NCBI RefSeq assembly: GCF_017488845.2 | Contig: NZ_CP083372.1 | Coordinates: 140,279-204,278 of the forward strand | Source: Ensifer canadensis | GTDB lineage: Bacteria; Pseudomonadota; Alphaproteobacteria; Rhizobiales; Rhizobiaceae | Reading direction: 5' to 3' | DNA: 64,000 bases | Shown here: positions 1-10,513 of the stretch, one piece after another | How positions within the stretch are numbered: the first letter of the stretch is position 1 | Layout: every line of letters starts with the position of its first letter | Notes under the pieces: generated by a model | The model's input: only the letters and a program-made list of their open reading frames with translations | What the model was told of the DNA's origin: nothing | The model's database searches: none | Made by a program: the position numbers and the translations under genes

Positions 1-1
1 G

Positions 2-106
2 GCGGACCACTACCGCGCCCACCGCGTTTACGCCATGCACCTGAAAGACATGCTTGGCGATACCCAAACCGATTGTGCTAACATGCTCCGTGGGCGGCTC
101 TCCTAA
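2..106 (+). pseudogene. C-terminal end of an unidentified protein, cut by the window edge
   Basis: An open frame enters from the left edge and stops at 104-106, encoding a hydrophilic tail of about 34 residues (ends MLRGRLS). I do not recognise the family. It lies just outside the left end of the IS21 element, so it may be a host gene end or a remnant of another insertion element. The longer frame at 54-266 on the same strand has no recognisable content and overlaps the IS end. Confidence 0.3.
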
Positions 107-317
107 TGTGACTTTCGACAGCCACACTTTGGCACATTGCGATTCGGGAGCGGAGGCCGTCCACCACATCAGGTCAATCTCAATGTGCGCGGCGGCAATC
201 AAGGTGAGATTCAGCGTCAATCAGGATGAGACTCGGCGGCGGGGGTGTGACGAAGGGAGGGCGTAGCCCGACCGGAGTTACACCCCCGCCGCGGCGCAAT
301 TTTTCGGCGTCTCATGA

Positions 318-2398
<2,081 letters not shown>

Positions 2399-2404
<6 letters not shown>

Positions 2405-2490
2405 TAACGTGCACTGCGCAGAGATGTGGAGCTGACACCGCAAGAGCCCGCAGACGCGCGACTTCCCACGATACAACTCCACATAACTGA
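2399..2490. repeat. Left terminal inverted repeat of RIT element 1
   Basis: The 92 bp read here match the reverse complement of 5774-5865 at 91 positions, with a G/A difference near base 2419. The outermost 6 bases (CTCGAT) belong to the istB target and form the presumed crossover core. The first recombinase gene starts 52 bases inside. Confidence 0.9.
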
Positions 2491-2541
2491 ATCACCGTCC
2501 ACCTAGGATGGCCGCTCCCCAAACCTCAACAGGAGAGCGCC

Positions 2542-3753
2542 ATGCTAAAGGTTTTGTTCCCGAAGTCTTTTTGTCATTACGAATGTTCGCGCTTCGGCGC
2601 GGAGCTTGAATTGTTTGCCCGGTGGTTGCTCGCAGCAGGATATCTACCTGGTGCTGCGACACGTCGCCATGTCCACCGATTGAAGTGCATTCTCGAGGCC
2701 ACGGCCGCTCTTCAGTGTGGCCGGATTCTACTCGAAGCCGAATTGGACGGAGCGTTAGCCTTCGTTCCTGGCGCTCTGCGCCACGCTTCCACCGAACGCG
2801 CGTATCGCCGCTTCCTCAAGGCAGAGGGGCGGCTCGAAGAAACACAGCCGCAAGGCCCCGTGGAGCAGTTGCTGCTGCGATATCGAGAATATCTTCTAGA
2901 CGTGAGGGGGTTAGCACCGGCGACGATCGGTCAGCATTTGGGAACGATCGAGGAGTTTCTGTCCTTGTCGGCTGGCGTGTCACAGGATCTTTCCGCACTG
3001 ACATCAGAGCACGTCGAAAACTTCATTCATATCTTGAGCCGCAGGGTGCTGCGCCAAACACTCCAGCACAAGGTTGCCCATCTGCGCGCTTTCCTGCGTT
3101 TTTGCGGCGATCGTGGTAAGACTGCGCGAGGGCTAGAGCGCATCGATACGCCCAGAACCTATCGTGGAGAATTGCCACCTCGTGCCCTTGATTGGGAGGT
3201 GATCGAAAAATTGCTGTCCTCGGTCGCGAGGACTGATTATCTCGGCCGCCGTGACCATGCGATCCTCCACCTCATGGCCTATTACGGCCTGCGACCTTCT
3301 GAGATTGCAGCGCTGACGTTGGACGCAGTCAATTGGAAGCGACGTACGCTGCGGGTAGAGCAGCGCAAGACTCGTTCGACGCTCGTTCTTCCTTTGGCCG
3401 ACCAGACCCTTGAAATCCTCGACCTATATCTTGTTGATGGGCGTCCCTGCGATGCGGCGACGAACTTTCTATTCCTTAAAGCGCGTAGTCCTGTGGGAGC
3501 CCTGACGAGCTGGGGGATATGCGACATCTTCACCAAGCGAGCACGGCAAAGCGGCCTGCCGCTAGATGGTGTCTCATCATACGCATTGCGCCATTCGTTT
3601 GCCATGCGATTGCTAGGCCGCGGCGTTGGGGTAAAGACGATCGGTGACCTGCTCGGCCATCATAGCCTTGAGAGCACTTGCGTTTATCTTCGCATCGAGA
3701 CGGACATGCTGCGTACGGTGGCTCTGCCCGTACCTGGTATTGCCGGCTTTTAA
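2542..3753 (+). CDS. Tyrosine recombinase, first gene of RIT element 1
   Basis: This 403-residue site-specific recombinase of the phage integrase/XerCD superfamily begins after a good ribosome binding site (AGGAG, 2531-2535). A SAM-like DNA-binding domain lies at about residues 110-200. The catalytic domain follows, with Arg I in YYGLRPSEIAALTL, the box II stretch ALRHSFAMRLLGRG, GDLLGHHSLEST and the nucleophilic Tyr in CVYLRIET. Box II has Tyr where the usual motif has His (YALRH), a variant also seen in other first-position RIT recombinases as far as I know. It should act with the next two proteins on the inverted-repeat ends. All catalytic positions are present, so it looks functional. Confidence 0.85.
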   Translation: MLKVLFPKSFCHYECSRFGAELELFARWLLAAGYLPGAATRRHVHRLKCILEATAALQCGRILLEAELDGALAFVPGALRHASTERAYRRFLKAEGRLEETQPQGPVEQLLLRYREYLLDVRGLAPATIGQHLGTIEEFLSLSAGVSQDLSALTSEHVENFIHILSRRVLRQTLQHKVAHLRAFLRFCGDRGKTARGLERIDTPRTYRGELPPRALDWEVIEKLLSSVARTDYLGRRDHAILHLMAYYGLRPSEIAALTLDAVNWKRRTLRVEQRKTRSTLVLPLADQTLEILDLYLVDGRPCDAATNFLFLKARSPVGALTSWGICDIFTKRARQSGLPLDGVSSYALRHSFAMRLLGRGVGVKTIGDLLGHHSLESTCVYLRIETDMLRTVALPVPGIAGF

Positions 3754-3764
3754 GGAGAACGGCA

Positions 3765-4739
3765 ATGTTCACAGCCAACTCTCCGACACCCCTCGATCAG
3801 CCAATTGTGGCATGGCTTGCCCACCAGCGCGCTCTTGGTCGCCGCTATTATCCGGAGGAAAGGGTTCTGGTGTCCTTGCGCGAATTTATCAGCCGCACCG
3901 GACAGGATCTTGACCGAGCAAGCTTTGATCGGTGGTGTGCCACCTTCCCTCATCTGGCAAGCAATACCCAGCGTTATCGCCAACGCGTTGTCCGCATGTT
4001 CTGCCTTTATCGACGGCGCAAGGAGCCGGGCTGCTTTGTCCCTGATCCCTTGTACTTCGCGCGGCCCCAGCCTTACCGGCGTCCCGTTATCGTGGAGCCT
4101 GGGCAAATAGCCAAAATGTTGACGGCTGCGAACAATATGTCCGTCGCGTCGGGATCGCCACTGCGGCCTGCGGTATATAGGATGGCCGTCATTCTGCTGT
4201 ACACGACCGGGATGCGTCGCGGCGAATTGCTACGCCTTACGCTGGCAGACTGTGAGCCTGAAAGCGGGGTGTTGCGGGTACGGGAATCCAAGTTCCACAA
4301 ATCGAGAATATTGCCGCTGTCGTCCCACGCACATGCCGAATTGTGCAGCTACCTTCGAAAACGTCTCGCCCCACCCTTCAGCAGGGATCCAGACACACCC
4401 CTTCTCATCAACACGGAAGGCGGTCTTCGTGCCTATACCGGAACTGGGATCAGCGGCGGCATCCACGCTCTATTCAAAATGGCAGGTGTTGAGGATAGCG
4501 AGGGCCGGCGCCCGCGCATCCACGATCTGAGGCACAGCTTTGCGGTCGGCGCGCTCATCCGTTGGTATCTGGACGGCGCCGATGTGCAATCGAATTTGCC
4601 GAAACTGGCTCTCTACATGGGCCACGTCAGCATCGTGTCGACGGCATGTTATCTGCACTTCCTTCCAAAGCTGAGAGAGATCGCCAGCGACCGCTTTGAA
4701 GGGGCTTTCGGCGGTCTCGTCAGCGAGGTTGTGGCATGA
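3765..4739 (+). CDS. Tyrosine recombinase, second gene of RIT element 1
   Basis: This tyrosine recombinase has about 324 residues. I chose the ATG at 3765 because AAGGAG lies at 3752-3757, overlapping the stop of the previous gene. An open frame further upstream to 3678 overlaps that gene and is not needed. Catalytic features are TTGMRRGELLRLTL (Arg I), HDLRHSFAVGALIRWY (box II), the ALYMGHVSIVST segment and the Tyr in ACYLHFLP. The insertion between box II and the GH motif (LDGADVQSNLPKL) is typical of the larger second member of a trio. The stop overlaps the start of the third gene by 4 bases (ATGA), indicating a single translational unit. Confidence 0.85.
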   Translation: MFTANSPTPLDQPIVAWLAHQRALGRRYYPEERVLVSLREFISRTGQDLDRASFDRWCATFPHLASNTQRYRQRVVRMFCLYRRRKEPGCFVPDPLYFARPQPYRRPVIVEPGQIAKMLTAANNMSVASGSPLRPAVYRMAVILLYTTGMRRGELLRLTLADCEPESGVLRVRESKFHKSRILPLSSHAHAELCSYLRKRLAPPFSRDPDTPLLINTEGGLRAYTGTGISGGIHALFKMAGVEDSEGRRPRIHDLRHSFAVGALIRWYLDGADVQSNLPKLALYMGHVSIVSTACYLHFLPKLREIASDRFEGAFGGLVSEVVA

Positions 4740-5769
4740 AGAAACATCAATCCACCGCATTGGGCCGAAGCATGGCACGCTTCTTTCAAGAATATCTTCC
4801 CGCTCTCCGCGGCATGAGCCATCATACGATCCAAAGCTATCGCGACACGATGGTCCTGTTCCTGCGATTTGCAGCGGCAGAGACCAATGGATCCGTTGAA
4901 AGCATCGACGTCTCCGACATCAATGCCGACAGGATCGGCAGCTTTCTCACGTCACTTGAGGTCGAGCGTGGCAACAGCATTGCGACCCGCAATGCAAGGC
5001 TGGCGGCGATGCATACCTTTGCGCGGTTCCTGATCTCGGAGCATCCCGAATATATGGATACCCTGCAACTGGTGGTGACACTTCCCTTCAAGAGGGGCGC
5101 GCGGGTGGCACCTGTCGAATATCTCGAAGAGCCCGAAATCAAGTGCGTCCTGGCGCGTATCGACCGCCGCACGCCTTCTGGGCAGCGGGATTACGCGCTG
5201 TTCTCGCTGATGTTCAATACGGGTGCACGAGTTCAGGAAATCCTGAATCTTCGCATTTGTGACCTTCGTCTGGTATCGCCCTGTCAGGTGCGCTTGCACG
5301 GCAAAGGCAACAAGGTTCGCCTCTGCCCGATCTGGCGAAACACGGCCCAACTACTTCAGGAGTTGATCAACACGCTGCACCCGCCCTCAGATAATCCCGC
5401 CGAGCAAAGGGTCTTTCTCAACGACCGCGGCACACCACTGACCCGGTTCGGTGTTCGATACTTGCTGCGCAAATATGTTGATATGGCTGCGGGGGAAGAA
5501 ACCACCCTGGCGGGAAAAAGCATCCATCCCCACTCTTTGCGGCATACGACGGCCATCCACCTTCTCAAGGCGGGTGTTGACATCGCCACCATCAGTCAAT
5601 GGCTTGGCCACTCGGGGCTGAACGTAACGATGCGCTATACGCGCGGGCCGATATCGATATGAAGCGGCAAGCGCTCGAACAAGTCTTTCCCGACGTGATG
5701 TCATCGGCAAAAGATCAGACGGTCATCGCTTATGATGGCGGGATGTTAGGCTGGCTGCGCCGCTTGTAA
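4736..5769 (+). pseudogene. Tyrosine recombinase, third gene of RIT element 1 (C-terminal frameshift)
   Basis: The in-frame product is 308 residues: N-terminal SAM-like domain, Arg I in NTGARVQEILNLRI, box II HSLRHTTAIHLLKAG, QWLGHSGLNVT and Tyr in MRYT. The frame then ends at 5662. The next frame continues with ADIDMKRQALEQVFPDV and a tail to a stop at 5767-5769, which is the expected end of a third-position trio recombinase. A 2-base gain (or 1-base loss) near 5645-5650, in a GC run, explains the shift. The catalytic Tyr is kept and only the C-terminal helix that reaches the neighbouring protomer is lost. A sequencing error is possible. Confidence 0.75.
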
Positions 5770-5773
5770 ACGC

Positions 5774-5865
5774 TCAGTTATGTGGAGTTGTATCGTGGGA
5801 AGTCGCGCGTCTGCGGGCTCTTGCGGTGTCAGCTCCACATCTCTGTGCAGTGCACGTTAATCGAG
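5774..5865. repeat. Right terminal inverted repeat of RIT element 1
   Basis: This is the inverted partner of 2399-2490 (91 of 92 bases). It begins five bases after the restored stop of the third recombinase gene and ends with ATCGAG, the inverse of the target core. Confidence 0.9.
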
Positions 5866-5891
5866 TAATGTGCAGCACAACATTACTTGAT
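5860..5891. repeat. 32-bp core palindrome at the right end of RIT element 1
   Basis: The order is inverse core ATCGAG (5860-5865), a 20-bp imperfect palindrome (5866-5885, arms TAATGT and ACATTA) and core CTTGAT (5886-5891). The left end of the element has no such structure. The same 6-20-6 arrangement occurs at the left end of RIT element 2. It resembles a recombinase core site with two inverted binding arms. Confidence 0.75.
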
Positions 5892-6263
5892 GATCTGGCC
5901 TACGTCACCAAGGACCAGGCCGAAACCAGCGTGCTCTTCGAACTCATCTCCGCAAGATATGAGCGGCGTTCCATCATGATCACCGCCAATCAGCCCTTTG
6001 GAGAATGGAACCGCGTCTTTCCGGACCCGGCCATGACGCTTGCCGCGGTGGACCGACTTGTTCATCACGCAACGATCTTCGAAATGAACGTCGAAAGTTA
6101 TCGGCGACGTTCCGCCATGGAAGCCAAACGCCAGCGCGGCAGACCTGCCGCCTTCGCGACAATCAAAAGTGCTTCCCAGATTGTCGCGGAGCGACAATCA
6201 GAACACGACGAGACTCTTGCCAGCGACAATCAGCATGATACGGTCATCCCGACCGCGACATAA
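5892..6263 (+). pseudogene. istB: istB 3' part (downstream of RIT element 1)
   Basis: The remaining 123 codons of IstB start exactly after the right core and read DLAYVTKDQAETSVLFELISARYERRS, then the sensor region ITANQPFGEWNRVF, to a stop at 6261-6263. The tail is longer than in many IstB proteins and rich in Gln, Ser and Asp. It has no start of its own, so no helper ATPase is made unless the RIT element excises. Confidence 0.9.
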
Positions 6264-6369
6264 GAATCTCATCCAGATTGTCGCCGCCGTCTCATCCTGA
6301 TCGTCGCGCTATACTCAATGGCTGCTTCACCGGGAGCCTACCCGCCGACGTCGTCGTGAGGACTACCCG

Positions 6370-7095
6370 TCACGCGGCCAATGTGCCTCCGTAGTGAATA
6401 TCGACATCAGCCTCAAAGAAGTAGCCTGCACCCCGGAATGTTTTGATCAGACGAGGGTTGGCCGGATCCGACTCAAGCTTTCGGCGCAAGCGCAGGATCA
6501 CGACATCGACGCTTCGGTCATACACCTCTTCTCCACGTACTCGGCTCGCAAGCAAAAGCTGTTCTCTGGACAAAACCTCGCGTGGCTTTTCCAGAAAGGC
6601 GACTAAAAGATTGAACTCACCTGCGGTCAGCTTGAGCTCGCCTCTCTGTTCAGAGATCACTCGGCGTTGCTTAAGATTGAGCGTCCAACCGGCAAAATAG
6701 AAGGAACGGCGATCTTTCGTCCGTGGAATGACGGCCCGCTGGCGCAATCCTACGCGAATGCGGGCCAAGAATTCTCGCATTCCAAAGGGCTTCGGAACGA
6801 AATCAGTTGCTCCGAGTTCCAGTGCGACAACCTTTTCGGTCTCCTCAAGCCGATCTCCGCTGATGACAATGACGGGAATATCCGTTTTGCTGGTCAAATT
6901 GCGGACGATGTCCAGTCCATCTTCGCGACCCAAAGCAAGATCAAGAACCACCAGATCGACCGGATAACACGAGAGCACGCGATTGAGCTGGCCACCATCG
7001 CTTAGTGCGGTTACCTTAAAGGCATGCATCGTTAGATACTCCTCAATGAGGTGCCGCATGGCGACATCGTTATCGATGACAAGAACGTGTTTCAA
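6370..7095 (-). CDS. virG: VirG-like two-component response regulator
   Basis: This 241-residue OmpR-class regulator has a receiver domain at residues 1-120: acidic pocket near the start (VIDND), phospho-acceptor Asp in VVLDLAL at about residue 52, Thr/Ser switch in VIVISGD and Lys in VPKPFG. A winged-helix DNA-binding domain fills residues 130-230 (ELKLTAGEFNLLVAFLEKPREVLSREQLL, then RSVDVVILRLRRKLE and IKTFRGAGYFF). Length and sequence fit Agrobacterium-type VirG, which binds vir boxes and activates virB. No virA sensor gene is in the window. The gene sits alone between the IS21 right end and a nodQ pseudogene, 4.8 kb from the end of the virB operon, with IS110 copies between. Confidence 0.85.
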   Translation of the reverse strand: MKHVLVIDNDVAMRHLIEEYLTMHAFKVTALSDGGQLNRVLSCYPVDLVVLDLALGREDGLDIVRNLTSKTDIPVIVISGDRLEETEKVVALELGATDFVPKPFGMREFLARIRVGLRQRAVIPRTKDRRSFYFAGWTLNLKQRRVISEQRGELKLTAGEFNLLVAFLEKPREVLSREQLLLASRVRGEEVYDRSVDVVILRLRRKLESDPANPRLIKTFRGAGYFFEADVDIHYGGTLAA

Positions 7096-7149
7096 TGGCT
7101 CACCTTTCGATCTTCAATCAATCGTTTCTGATTGCCCGGTGCAGCTCTT

Positions 7150-7975
7150 AACGGGCACTCCGTAGGACGAGACACCGGCCGCATTCCGGATCTGCCGGCA
7201 AACGCCTTTCGTTTAGGCCCTTAGGGCCATGGCGCGCGCACTCTTCCAACGGCGTATCCTCCAAAACTTCCGATGAACTCGCTTCTCCAGCAACGCGCTT
7301 GCCGTGCGCCTTTTGTCGCGGAACGGCTATGTCGGCACCGAAACGCCCACCAGCTTGAACGCTCCGCGACGCGTCCAATATCCTCGACGCGATCGGCGTC
7401 CGTGAAGGCTACCCCCCGTGGCCCAAGTGGTCGCCGCCGGACGGAAACATGTGATTGCCGCCGCCGTGCAGGAGCCTGTCGAGTGCATTTGCGATCGCCG
7501 TGCTGTCGCCGGAAAGTTTGGTGAATGACAGGACAGCAGGGCGCCTCTGCGTCGCTGCAAGCGCGCCTTTGTTCACGTCCATGGCCTGCCAAAGGCTGAT
7601 GTCGTGGTCGCCGCAGCGGGAAATCAATTAGCGGGGCTGCGACAGTCGCATTGGTCACCCCGTCGACGAAGATCAAGTCACCAGTTGCTAGTTTGTTGTC
7701 TTTGTAAGAGTCGAACGCGATCGGCCCGTGCGTAGAGAAGTTGCAGACACCAACTTCGCTCAGCGATATCGCTGCCTCGTGCACGGAGGTGTAGACATTC
7801 ACTTGTTGATTGAGCAAGGTGACAGTGCTGGCACTGTCCGTCTTCGCCCACAGAATATACTTCCGCCGGGGGAAGACCGGATTGACATCGGACCAGATGA
7901 CGTGCGCCCCGAACTGACCTGCCACTAAAGGTCTCGAAGAAGGGGCCACGAGCGTGTTGCGGCGCGAGGCCCTCA
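7150..7975 (-). pseudogene. nodQ: Degenerate nodQ copy (ATP sulfurylase GTPase C-terminus plus APS kinase)
   Basis: The minus strand aligns by eye with the intact NodQ at 46554-48455. First comes the C-terminal barrel of the CysN-like part (GQFGAHVIWSDVNPVFPRRKYIL, QQVNVYTSVHEAAISLSEVGVCNFSTHGPIAFDSY, FVDGVTNATVAAPLIDFPLR). APS-kinase pieces then follow in changing frames ([53 protein letters not shown]). The APS-kinase P-loop GLSGSGKS is destroyed (KLSGDSTA). The GTPase domain is absent. At least three frameshifts are needed. It is a relic of a second nodQ, and a nod box lies upstream on the same strand. Confidence 0.85.
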
Positions 7976-8294
7976 CGGCAAAGACGAAGAAGACGGCCTC
8001 GCCCTCCTTTGCTGTCACGTGGTCCCTGTAACGGGTGACGATCTCCTTGACGCTGGACCGGGTCTGGCGTGAACTAACCGTCGAGGTTAGCCAGTAGATA
8101 GAGAGCTCAAGCTGATTGTTGTTTTCACCCCAGCGGTCGAATGCGTTAGGCACGCACCGGCACGTCCAATCCTGACGCCGATTGGATGATGGCGCCATGT
8201 AAGCGGCGACACGACCGAAAAAAATCGAGCCCATCCCTCTTGAAAGCTTCCCTCTCTCTCCGCACCTGAATTCTTCTCTAATAGGACGCACCGA

Positions 8295-8341
8295 CATTGG
8301 TAAAATTGATTATTCGGATACCGATAATCTACGCTATGGAT
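8295..8341 (-). promoter_or_regulatory. nod box upstream of the nodQ pseudogene
   Basis: Read on the minus strand, the 47 bp keep the ends of the NodD-binding consensus: ATCCATAGCGTAGAT at the distal side and AATCAATTTTACCAATG at the proximal side, with the usual spacing. The central bases differ (GAATAATC where AAACAATC is usual). It points toward the pseudogene that starts about 320 bases downstream. The open frame that begins at 8297 lies inside the box, so that start is not real. Confidence 0.85.
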
Positions 8342-8344
8342 GCC

Positions 8345-8643
8345 GCAGAATGCGTCTACAGCCTATTCAGGAACTCCAGCCCGGAATAAGGGGGCGTCTT
8401 TATCAACGTCGGCTCCTTCATCGCCAACGTCGCCTCGAGATAGATTTGTGTCGTCTCGACCGATTCATGGCCGAGCCACAGGGGATAACGCCGCGATCGA
8501 CGCCGGCCTGTAGGAGGCCAGTGGTCATCGTGTGCCCCAGACGACGCACAATGGCGCGCTTTCCGTGTAGTCGTAGACTTCGCGAATGGGGTGCAGCGTT
8601 CCTTACTCCCGTTACCAATGACGCGCAGGCGAGTGATGTTCAT
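8345..8643 (-). pseudogene. C-terminal fragment of a tyrosine recombinase
   Basis: In two frames the minus strand encodes box II (RLGHTMTTGLLQAGVD) and then LWLGHESVETTQIYLEATLAMKEPTLIKT with the nucleophilic Tyr, ending SGLEFLNRL. This is the conserved end of a third-position RIT or related recombinase; compare LWLGHEDTATTHMYVEADLSMKELALAK in the gene at 58994-60001. At least one frameshift (near 8510) separates the two parts and the N-terminal two-thirds is missing. The fragment ends directly beside the nod box, so recombination may have brought it there. Confidence 0.7.
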
Positions 8644-8741
8644 CTGCGCCTCCCGTCTTCGCCGTCCTGCTCACCTCAAAAGCTTCCAGCAGAAGATCCT
8701 CCAGCGCTTCCACTAACCCTTTGACGTTCTTGAGCGGAACC

Positions 8742-9050
8742 TCAAGATTTTGACGCTCCAACTGTAGGACGAGCTGGTCGCGATTTTGATGTCGCCTGCT
8801 TCGCATCACCCTTCTCCTTCTTCCTCGAAGGACGGGATCTTGCGCCTCTTGCCCGAGTCGCGCCGAATGATGCTAAGGCGGAAGCCAATTCATTAAGACC
8901 AGCGATGCTGATCTCGGGTGGTCCAAGTCTCATCTCGCCGCAATAGCGCTCATCGAACATCCAGTTCGGCAACTCACGGGAAAGATCGGGCCGCTCGTCC
9001 GTATAGATCGCCATCAGGCTCTTGCCGCGCCGATACGGCGAGACCTGCAC
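8742..9050 (-). CDS. Unidentified small protein of mobile-element type
   Basis: The frame encodes about 102 residues, with clear continuation upstream to WHPLFGRK at about 9075 in a different start context. Visible content is VQVSPYRRGKSLMAIYTDERPDLSRELPNWMFDERYCGEMRLGPPEISIAGLNELASAL followed by a basic tail. Proteins with a HPL-G start and a short beta-rich body are often encoded next to tyrosine recombinases in mobile elements, and a recombinase fragment lies just downstream. I cannot assign a function. A second fragment at 8612-8809 on the same strand (LVLQLERQNLEVPLKNVKGLVEALEDLLLEA) may be another product of the same element. Confidence 0.35.
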   Translation of the reverse strand: MQVSPYRRGKSLMAIYTDERPDLSRELPNWMFDERYCGEMRLGPPEISIAGLNELASALASFGATRARGARSRPSRKKEKGDAKQATSKSRPARPTVGASKS

Positions 9051-9109
9051 CTTTCTCCCGAACAGCGGATGCCAAGGATATGCGATCGTCGCAAAACGAA
9101 AACCGTATG

Positions 9110-9265
9110 CAAAATGTTGGTAATTGGCCGCTCCGGCCCCGGAAGACGAACAGATGGCCGCTCATCTGATCGCGCTTCAACGTCTCCTGCACCATCAGCG
9201 ACAGGCCGGGAAAGCCTCTCCGCATGTTATAGCCCGTCGCCAGCCAGACCTTCACACCGCTCGGG
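9110..9265 (-). pseudogene. IS66-type tnpB fragment
   Basis: The minus strand reads VKVWLATGYNMRRGFPGLSLMVQETLKRDQMSGHLFVFRGRSG, the signature N-terminal half of IS66-family TnpB (compare MVATQPVDFRRGMNGL and VFVFRAKRLDRLR in the intact tnpB at 61479-61835). It is joined at about 9265 to the truncated IS110 transposase and loses similarity near 9115. It is a junction scar between two insertion elements. Confidence 0.65.
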
Positions 9266-10162
9266 ACGGGGCTGATCCTCGCTGGATAGCGGTATGTCCA
9301 AGCCCCCTCTATCAGTGCGCGGCGTGCCCGAGCGTTGCCCGCCTTGGTGATCCCTCCGCGCCTGACGCGCTCGCCTGTTGAGCTTTCTGAAGGAACGAGT
9401 CCGAGATATGCCATCAACTGACGGGCACTGTCGAAGCGACGGATATCTCCGATTTCGACCACCAACGTAACGGCTGTCATGAACGCGACACCGCGCATCG
9501 CTTGGTAGGTGGCGACCGCCGGGGCCATTGACCAAGAGGCCGGAGTCTCACCAATCAGTTTGCCCAGTCGATCAAGGCGAACTCCGGCATCCTCAACGGC
9601 CTGACAGTATTCGGCCAGCAGAATTTGATGCGCGGGATGTTCAAACGCTTGGGATGCCAGCCACCGTCCATGCGCTCGGGTCCAGGCTTTGCGTCCTGTA
9701 TAATATCGGCCGTGACGGAGTAAGAACGAGTGGAGTTGTTGTCGTGCCTGCTTTTGTGCCTCGAAAGCCGCGTCGCGGGCACGCACCAGGTCGCGAACCG
9801 CCTCGTGTGCTTCGTCCGCCGGCTCGATAAAGCCTCGCAAGGCTGGTCGCATCGCGACGATTTGTCTTCACCCGATCACTGGCATGCTTTGGCACCAATG
9901 ACGGTGCGACAACACTGCATTCGTGACCCAATTCAACGATTTGCCGGTAGAGTCCATAACCTGTAGGGCCGGCTTCGTAGCAGAAGTGGAGCTTGGCCCC
10001 GCGTTTAGCCAGCTTCTTGACCATTCCTGCGACGGATGCGGGTTCGGAGGAAATGTCACCCAGAAACCGAACCTCACCGTTGCGTTCGCCGTCGGCGACC
10101 GCCACCGAAATCTTAAACTTCGACGTGTCCAAGCCAATGAAAGCTACGTGCTCGCCTGTCAT
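9266..10162 (-). pseudogene. IS110-family transposase, frameshifted and truncated
   Basis: The N-terminal DEDD (RuvC-like) domain starts at the ATG at 10162 (MTGEHVAFIGLDTSKFKISVAV) and continues to TNRRDATSLARLYRAG. The frame then shifts near 9845, and the rest follows in another frame: EAVRDLVRARDAAFEAQKQARQQLHSFLLRHG, then the C-terminal transposase_20 domain (MRGVAFMTAVTLVVEIGDIRRFDSARQLMAYLGLVPSESSTGERVRRGGITKAGNARARRAL). The last part, including the region past the conserved Ser motif, is replaced by a tnpB fragment. It is distinct from the neighbouring intact IS110 gene and not active. Confidence 0.8.
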
Positions 10163-10513
10163 GTCTTCCCTCGCTGATCGGTAGGTCGCTCTGGCCAATT
10201 CCAGAGCCCATACAATCTACAGCGTGGGTGAGCGGCCTTCACCAACGAACATACGGTCTTCTGTAACGGGTTCTCCCGAGTCAATCCCTTGTGAGCTTAA
10301 TCCCTCGCCGAGTGCTTGCTTCTGTCCGCAGTCGGCGCTGGGCCGCTGCTGTATGGGGTCTGCTGAGGACCGGCTGGCCAATCTAGGAACGCGCAGTCAC
10401 CTGAGTGCTGCTTGCCGTATGGCGGCCTAACCCTTCCATCGTCCCGGCGAAGGGACCTTGCTCCGGGCGGCTGATGGTGGTGCCCGCCCGAAAGCTGTCC
10501 TGTTGTCTCCGGC

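Larger units (their letters stand above)
2405..5891 (+). mobile_element. RIT element 1 (recombinase-in-trio) inserted in istB
   Basis: A 3487-bp insertion carries three consecutive, overlapping or closely spaced tyrosine recombinase genes on one strand and nothing else. It is bounded by 92-bp inverted repeats (2399-2490 and 5774-5865) that differ at one position. A 6-bp core, CTCGAT on the left (2399-2404) and CTTGAT on the right (5886-5891), flanks it. Three tandem recombinases with terminal inverted repeats define the known RIT class. The right end carries 26 extra bases between the inverted repeat and the target. Removing the element with one core restores istB in frame. Confidence 0.85.

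Noticed and set aside
54..266. 70-codon frame at the left edge
   Set aside because: It overlaps the IS21 terminal repeats and has no recognisable content.
7100..7135. vir box upstream of virG
   Set aside because: The nearest match (ATTGATTGAAG) breaks the conserved CAATTG core in more than one position.
8234..8297. Start of a long frame that enters the nodQ pseudogene
   Set aside because: The start codon at 8297 lies inside the nod box and the first 100 codons match nothing; only the downstream part has nodQ similarity.
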